A stretch of DNA of 64,000 bases from Collybia mongolica (lineage: Eukaryota; Basidiomycota; Agaricomycetes; Agaricales; Clitocybaceae), in assembly GCA_013420905.1 (NCBI GenBank), contig JAAXNY010000006.1:1736001-1800000 (forward strand), in the 5' to 3' direction. The position numbers were made by a program, and so were the translations under genes. The notes under the pieces were generated by a model that ran no database searches, was not told the DNA's origin, and saw only the letters and a program-made list of their open reading frames with translations. This document shows positions 58,921 through 64,000 of the stretch, in pieces. The stretch's first letter is position 1. Every line of letters starts with the position of its first letter.

Positions 58921-60050
58921 ATGGTCAACCGTAAAATCAGTCCTGATCTCAAAGAATGCGCCCTCTGTCTATGGGAGCTTGGCTGGGAGCAGGATCTTAT
59001 CTTTGAGAGTCTCGGTGTATCACGCGCTAGTGTCTATCGATGGCGCAATGTCTTTGCTGAGCACAGCTCTGTCCTCAAGCCGCACTCACCTCTTGTTGGA
59101 CGCCCCCGCCTCATTATCCATGCTATCATGACTACCATCAAAGAAGTTTACAATAACGAAGCTGATATCTACCTTGACGAGCTTGTTTGGTGGCTTGCGA
59201 TTTATCATGACATAGTCATATCACGGTTGGCTTTACAAGAAAACCTCGTGAATGTGGGTCTTACACGGAAGCTCCTCCACAAGATTGCTAGTGAACGTGA
59301 TGAAGTAATACGAGCAGAGTTCCTTGAAACTGTAAGGGACCATTCTACAGGGCAGGGCAACAAGTTCATTTTCCTTGATGAAATGAGCAAGAATGACCAT
59401 GATACTTTGCGACACTATGGACGATCGATGGTTGGAGAGCGTGCCGATTTTGTTGACAATTTTGTTTGTGGTGATCGGTACTCGCTCCTTGCAGCTATCA
59501 CAACAGATGGATATATTGCGAGCCGTGTTGTTCTAGGATCATTTGATTCTGTTGAGTTCTATGACTTTGTTGCAGAGCAAATCGTAAGTTTATCTCTTGA
59601 TCGGAATTTTCTATAGCAACTGACATACACAAGATACCCGAGATGAATGAATATCCTGGACACCGTAGTATTCTTGTGCTTGACAACTGCCAAATACACC
59701 ACAATATTGCATTGGTTGATCTCGTCAATGCTACAGATCAGGGCAGATTGTTATGGCAAACAATTTACCTGACCAAGCTTGCCTTAGGTTGTCTTCTTCT
59801 CTACTTACCACCCTACTCTCCAGATCTAAATCCAATCGAAGAGTCATTCAGTGCTCGTATGTATACATCATTCCACTTCTCAGTCATTTATAAAACAGGC
59901 TTAGTGAAAGCTTTCTTACAACGACATGGCTTTGAAATCAGAGCAGACGAAAATCCTGAGGGCGCTTTATTGGAAGCATGCGGCTGTGTAACAGGAGATA
60001 TGGCGAAAGCATGGTTCAAACACGCTGGGTACATATGGAACGAAGAATAA
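58921..60050 (+). CDS. Tc1/mariner (IS630-type) DDE transposase
   Basis: Exons 58921-59583, 59634-59742 and 59788-60050 give 344 aa, the usual Tc1 size. The N-terminus has a helix-turn-helix DNA-binding region (SPDLKECALCLWELGW, LGVSRASVYRWRNVF) and a GRPRL hook. The catalytic triad is visible: FIFLDEMSKND, ILVLDNCQIHH and YSPDLNPIEESF. The second intron (59743-59787) has a GC donor; its removal joins ATDQ to GCLLLYLPPYSPD. With that model about 36 residues separate the second Asp from the Glu (DD36E by hand count, against 34 in classic Tc1). No stops are found. Both introns are short, like those of host genes. Confidence 0.9.
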
Positions 60051-60098
60051 AGTCCATTGAGAGCAACAGGTTTCAAATTGCTACAAACTATATGTACA

Positions 60099-61743
60099 CT
60101 AGAACAAGGGGAATGCCCACTTACCACCTTTGATATCGCGAACAAACTGCTTGTGTTTCTGTAAAAAATTGTCCCACGAAAGCTTCAAGAAACCACCATG
60201 GCCATGCCAATCTTCTCGTTCAAGCCTGTCAACACGCTGGTCTCCAGGATAGAACTTGAGCTTCAGCAGACCAGCTTTGTCTTCGTCGTTGATCTCGTAG
60301 GCTTCACAGAACTGGTCCAGAGAGACAGGATGAGGCAAAACAATCTTGAGGGGAGATGAGGGAGCTGACGACACAATATTCTCTTTCGGAACAGAAGGCA
60401 ACACATGGGGAGCTTGATGATGATGCTCATGTGATGGGGGCTGGTGCATATACGGGTTGAATATATAGGGATTTCCAAAGTAGGGGGGATAAGGTGCATA
60501 AGGGTGCGACGAGGGTGGTAGAACAGCAAGCCCATTAGCCACAGTTGGAATAGGGCCAGTTGAAGTTGTTGGTGATTTGATCTTCTGTGATTCAGCAAAA
60601 TGAACACTTGTGGGAGGTTCGGTGACTGATGCTGTGCCTTGGGCCTACAGATGATCAATGGTTATTATTGCATATCAAAACTTGAATGTATGCGCACCAG
60701 ATGAACCGCCCACACTTGTAGTCTTATGTCGTTCAACTCCCAGGACCTTCCATCATCTGCTGAGTATATGCGCTTTGTTGGGAACCGAGGATCAGCCCCA
60801 ATGGGGTACTTCAGACATAGTTGCTCGATAAGTGGTGCATTCGTGCGATTCAAGCTTTCCTGCTAATGTTCTGGTAAGAGTGGCTAGTTTGAATGAAAGT
60901 CCTTACCTTTTGTTCACGAATCGACGATCCACTTGGTCCTTGAGCAAATTCTTCAACCTCTCCATCAAACCCTGTACCAGAAACTTCCCCAGGCTATTGA
61001 AAGCAGGTCAAAGCAATGATACAAAAGATGGGAGCATGGACAATACCTCCTGCGAAACTTGGAGTAGAGGCGGGAGCATAAGTGTGATTGTCGTATCCTT
61101 GTTCTTCGCCAATAGTTCTGTGAGCTTCGTGATCATCGCGCGATATCCTGGGGCATTTGCAAGAGGTTTTGGTTTGTCGTTAGCAGGCACATCCTGTTTC
61201 CACTTGAGTTTGGGTTGATTTATTGAGGCTTGCGTAGCATTGGGTTGGATGGTCTTAGCAAGAGTTTCAATGAAGCTGTCATGAGTTGTTTCAACGTTGA
61301 AAAAGAAAGGACCACGTGTTTCTATCATAGCTTTGAGCTTTGCTGTACGAGGTGGGGTTTCGATGTTGATATATGCAGTTATCTCAGGCAGGGTTCTGGC
61401 TTTCTTGGAAGGCTTGGAGCTATCATCTTCACTGGTACTGTCCGATTCACCATTGTGTTCATTCGTGTCGGACTCAGGATCAGAGTCACTCGGTGGTCTC
61501 TTGCGCTTCGTGTTGGACTTGGTTTTGCCCTTCGTTGCCTTTCTATTCTTTTCTTTCAATTTCTTCTGCTGCTGTTTCAACTTTTTTGCTTCGAGTTCTG
61601 GTGTTGAGCGAAACCACTTTCCAACTGCACGTTGCGAGGTTATTGGAGACTCAAATGTTTACAAGAAGCTCACGATGGGGTTTTTCAGCAATAATAACCC
61701 TCAAATCATCAACCAGTGGCCTGTCGGTATCATCATCAGACAT
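60099..61743 (-). CDS. Passenger protein of the Tc1/mariner element, unknown function
   Basis: Five exons (right to left): 61674-61743, 61047-61624, 60907-60993, 60698-60862, 60099-60644; all GT-AG, in phase, 481 aa. It starts MSDDDTDRPLVDDLRVIIAE, followed by a Lys/Gln-rich likely coiled coil and nuclear-signal-like stretch (KQQQKKLKEKNRK, KRKRPPS), a Ser/Asp/Glu-rich linker, and a mid region with PLIEQLCLKYPIG and RSWELNDIRLQVW. Next is a Pro/His/Tyr-rich stretch. The C-terminus, SLDQFCEAYEINDED, LLKLKFYPGD, FLKLSWDNFLQKHKQF, looks like a compact helical domain. I recognise no named family. It ends 48 bp from the transposase stop (convergent) and begins about 60 bp inside the right TIR. Nuclear location is inferred only from the basic tract. 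Confidence 0.78.
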
Positions 61744-61805
61744 GTTGAAATCAATGTGGGTGAGAGGAATAAGGAAAACATAACCCACACACACTCAAGG
61801 TTTCC

Positions 61806-61867
61806 AATTTCCTTTTTCGGAATGGCAGAAAAAAAAATCGGAATCTCATTACATTCCGGAAGCGCTG
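61806..61867 (-). repeat. Tc1/mariner right TIR
   Basis: Reverse complement of the left TIR with about three differences; it also serves as the 5' flank of the passenger gene. Confidence 0.9.
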
Positions 61868-62420
61868 TAATGTGGTAAAATTCAAACCCCACATTGCAGA
61901 CAATATTCCTGGAAAAGTTCTAGAGATACCCAAACCACCAGTTCTCATTGAAGATGAAGAAGAATATGAGATTGAGAAGATCTTAGATTCCCAAATGATC
62001 CAGAAACACCTCTACTGCCTTGTCAAGTGGAAAGGGTATCCACATAAAGAGAACACTTGGGAACCTGCACATAATATGGGACATGCAAAGGACACTGTTC
62101 AGGAATTCCATCACTCCAGGCCAGGGGCCCCTCAGCAAATTGGAGCATTATATAATCAGATCACATGGAAACCACTGTACAACTTAACTGAGCCAGACAA
62201 CAATCACTTAACCCCTCCCTTCACAACCATAACATCATCTTACACCATGTCTAACCAAACTGCCACTGTACTCATTGTCATATTTGCTGTTGTTTTCTGG
62301 ACCCTCTTCCTTGCAGTAGTCTATTTTACCTATAGGGAGCAAAGAAACCCAGACAGTTGGTTAAACTGGCTGTCTCAGGCTATCCAAGCTGAAGCTGAGG
62401 GTCAGAACTGCAACCCTTGA
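61868..62420 (+). pseudogene. pol: Chromovirus pol C-terminus: chromodomain, then a hydrophobic segment
   Basis: NVVKFKPHIADNIPGK continues the integrase tail, followed by a chromodomain: EYEIEKILDSQMIQKHLYCL, VKWKGYPHKENTWEPAHNM. This places the element among chromoviruses, whose chromodomain guides integration to marked chromatin. The same frame then runs on for about 90 codons and contains a strongly hydrophobic stretch (VLIVIFAVVFWTLFLAVVYF, Met at 62247) before the stop at 62420. A further 72-codon frame follows at 62502-62720. Confidence 0.82.
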
Positions 62421-62759
62421 ACAGCCAGACATCATCACCCTCACTCTCTTCACCCCCATCATATCCTGAATCCTTCTGCCCCAATTGAACTCACTCCTCT
62501 TATGTCAATTCCACTACCCACACATACAACAATTGATCTCACTTCCCTCCCATCACTTCCACCACCTGCACATGTTTGGTTCAACTCTGTGGGGCCTTAC
62601 ACTCCCAAATTGCAATGGTCTGTTGAAGAAGACCTAGAGGAAGATAGGAGGTACTATCTGCATATCTTTACTCTCCCCAAAAGACAGTTAGAAGAGTCAC
62701 CCACAAACCACACACAGTGACCAGATTGTGTTGTGGAAAACACAAAGCTAGTTGGGGGG

Positions 62760-63113
62760 TGATGTCGTGAAAATTATATTCCCATCTTATCTCTGTCTTT
62801 TTGATCTTATCTCATCTCTTATCTAGGGGGATTGGCTGTTAATTCATCTATCCCCAGTAGTTACAATTCTCCCATCATTCCCATCATTCCATTTCATCCT
62901 TTGATTGATGTTGTACACTACCCTGGTTATGTTTGGTTTACCTCTCTCCATATTTATTCTACTCTGGTCCCCCTTAGGTAGTTGTATATATACTGCACCT
63001 CTAGCTACTTGTTCTGTAGTCTTGATCTTGTCTATTCTCTGCAATACAGACAGGTCTTCTCAACTCTCTATCTCTGGTGCTCTCTCCCCTCTTCTATTCT
63101 CCGATATCCTGCA
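62760..63113 (+). mobile_element. Chromovirus 3' LTR
   Basis: Begins TGATGTCGTGAAAATT directly after a purine-rich tract (gttgggggg, 62751-62759), as expected for plus-strand priming. It has a tatatata box near 62987. The end is set near TGCA at 63113, because LINE F ORF1 resumes there; no second LTR remains for comparison, so the right border is approximate. Confidence 0.65.
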
Positions 63114-64000
63114 GTGACTGTTGCTGTTGTATCATTGACAGTGGGCCACTTAAGGAATCCCTCTACTGTACCATAGCTGGATGCTGTAAAGTCCAGTCTA
63201 AAGTGACTCCACCCATTGAAGGGCACCCCTTCTGGTGCCTCCTGCCCCCATGTTCCCAAGTGCATCAACTGCATAGAGGCTCACACCTCCAACTCACAGA
63301 AATGCAAGTTCTGGAAGAACTGTTACAACATGAAGCAGATTCTCAGCACATATTCCCATGCCAAGGTAAGCAACAGAGTCATAATGCCACTTGTCAACCT
63401 GACCCACTACTCCCCAGGCTCAGCATCCAGAGCTCAAGGCAGTAATCCTCCAGCTATCTGCTCTATCCCTTAATGCATAGAGTAGATAGCCTTCAAATAT
63501 ATTGTCACAATGTTGCTTATACTGTAATACCATGTTGTTCTCCTCATTTATTGAATCTGATAAAGATTTGTGGGATGTTGTCCTTGTACAAGAGCCCTCT
63601 TGGGCCATACATGCCACACTGCTTCCCTCATGGAGAAGGAAGGGGCCCTAGTCATGGGGCCCCTACCCACCCAGAGTGGATTTGCATCTCCCCTAAAGGC
63701 TTTGACCCCCATGAGGGCTGACCTCATATCACAGATTATGTTCACCAGAGAGTCAAATCTCTGAAACCTAAAATCTGCTCTGACTCATTCAGCACAGGGA
63801 CATCATGCTTCTGTCAGTGAAGGGAATTGAAGGACCACTCCACCTTCTAAATATATATTCTGATGCTAAAGGCATAGCAATCAAATACCTTGACAATAAA
63901 TGGGCAGTCTTCCCAGTAGTGGATTATATGGCAGAGGATTTTGATTGCCTATCCCCCCACTGGGAGGACAAAGCACATCAAAAGATGTTGACCAATCTGA
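63114..64000 (+). pseudogene. LINE F resumed: ORF1 C-terminus and ORF2 endonuclease
   Basis: ORF1 continues with AGCCKVQSKVTPPIEG, then CPHVPKCINCIEAHTSNSQKC and FWKNCYNMKQILSTY, the same C-terminal knuckle block as in LINEs C and D. ORF1 stops at 63471-63473 (TAATG) and ORF2 begins at that ATG (MHRVDSLQIYCHNV). The endonuclease continues in shifting frames (SLYKSPLGPYMPHC, HPEWICISPKGF) to the window edge. It matches the gap at 22532 on the far side of the chromovirus, apart from about 400 bp of missing ORF1. Confidence 0.72.

Larger units (their letters stand above)
58813..61867 (+). mobile_element. Intact two-gene Tc1/mariner-like element
   Basis: 3,055 bp with TIRs of about 61 bp (58813-58873 and 61806-61867), both starting CAGCGCTTCCGGAATG, and TA duplications at 58811-58812 and 61868-61869. 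Removing the element plus one TA restores the chromovirus frame (VHPVF-NVVKF) exactly. It holds two convergent genes with no stop or frameshift: a DDE transposase (58921-60050) and a passenger gene (60099-61743). Intact genes and well-kept TIRs inside a decayed host suggest it is the youngest or among the youngest insertions. Confidence 0.92.
23760..63113 (+). mobile_element. Ty3/gypsy chromovirus, 5' end lost, heavily interrupted
   Basis: One retrotransposon whose gag-pol can be followed through five later insertions (CACTA1, LINE C, E2, LINE D, Tc1/mariner). Sequence resumes in register on the far side of LINE C, E2, LINE D and the Tc1 element once their target duplications are removed. The order is gag with a zinc knuckle, RT, RNase H, integrase, chromodomain, then a polypurine tract and 3' LTR. 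The 5' LTR and start of gag are missing at the E1 scar. Multiple stops, mostly TGA or TAG at sites expected to be CGA, CAG or TGG, show long decay. Confidence 0.85.

Overview
The window reads as genomic DNA of a mushroom-forming basidiomycete (Agaricomycete type). The genes are tightly packed, have many introns of about 45-60 nt, and resemble fungal housekeeping proteins. The repeats (Ty3 chromovirus, RNase H-bearing LINEs, CACTA, Tc1/mariner, Helitron) are those typical of basidiomycetes. All functional calls come from reading translations and splice sites by eye; no database search was run.

Left third (1-17,486), gene-rich: (i) a partial minus-strand gene for an eIF4E-binding (4E-T/Eap1-like) protein; (ii) a small LYRM2-like LYR-motif protein, not obvious as an open frame because it is split over four exons; (iii) a 1,199-aa cellular RNA-dependent RNA polymerase of the RNA-silencing type with the DLDGD motif; (iv) Sm D2 on the minus strand in six exons, including tiny ones and two GC-AG introns; (v) pescadillo/Nop7; (vi) a Sec7-PH Arf exchange factor; (vii) a Ser-rich protein of unknown function; (viii) RPB8 on the minus strand. 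Joining the exons gives uninterrupted frames in every case, so these look like working genes.

Right two thirds (about 17,680-64,000) is one continuous pile of nested mobile elements, and insertion order can be read from target-site duplications (TSDs). A Tad1-like LINE ('LINE F') landed beside RPB8 and runs off the right edge. Into it went a 5'-truncated minus-strand LINE ('LINE A', 12-bp TSD), itself hit by a 1,216-bp solo LTR, and a Ty3/gypsy chromovirus. Into the chromovirus went, from left to right: a deleted CACTA element (CACTA1); LINE C (16-bp TSD); a TIR element with an 8-bp TSD (E2) that carries a Helitron; LINE D (15-bp TSD); and an intact Tc1/mariner element (TA TSD). LINE D in turn holds CACTA2 (10.8 kb, 3-bp TSD), which has a second copy of the same solo LTR, and a different 922-bp solo LTR. 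The deepest path is LINE F > chromovirus > LINE D > CACTA2 > solo LTR. A second TIR element of the E2 type (E1) sits on a scar where part of LINE F, the chromovirus 5' LTR and the start of gag have been lost.

Most promising for follow-up: the 3,055-bp Tc1/mariner element has an intact 344-aa transposase and an intact convergent 481-aa passenger gene of unknown function; and CACTA2 carries, besides a Tnp2-type transposase, an Spt5-like NGN/KOW gene and a third gene, both partly retained in CACTA1. Most other element genes are broken, often by TGA/TAG codons that fit C-to-T change.
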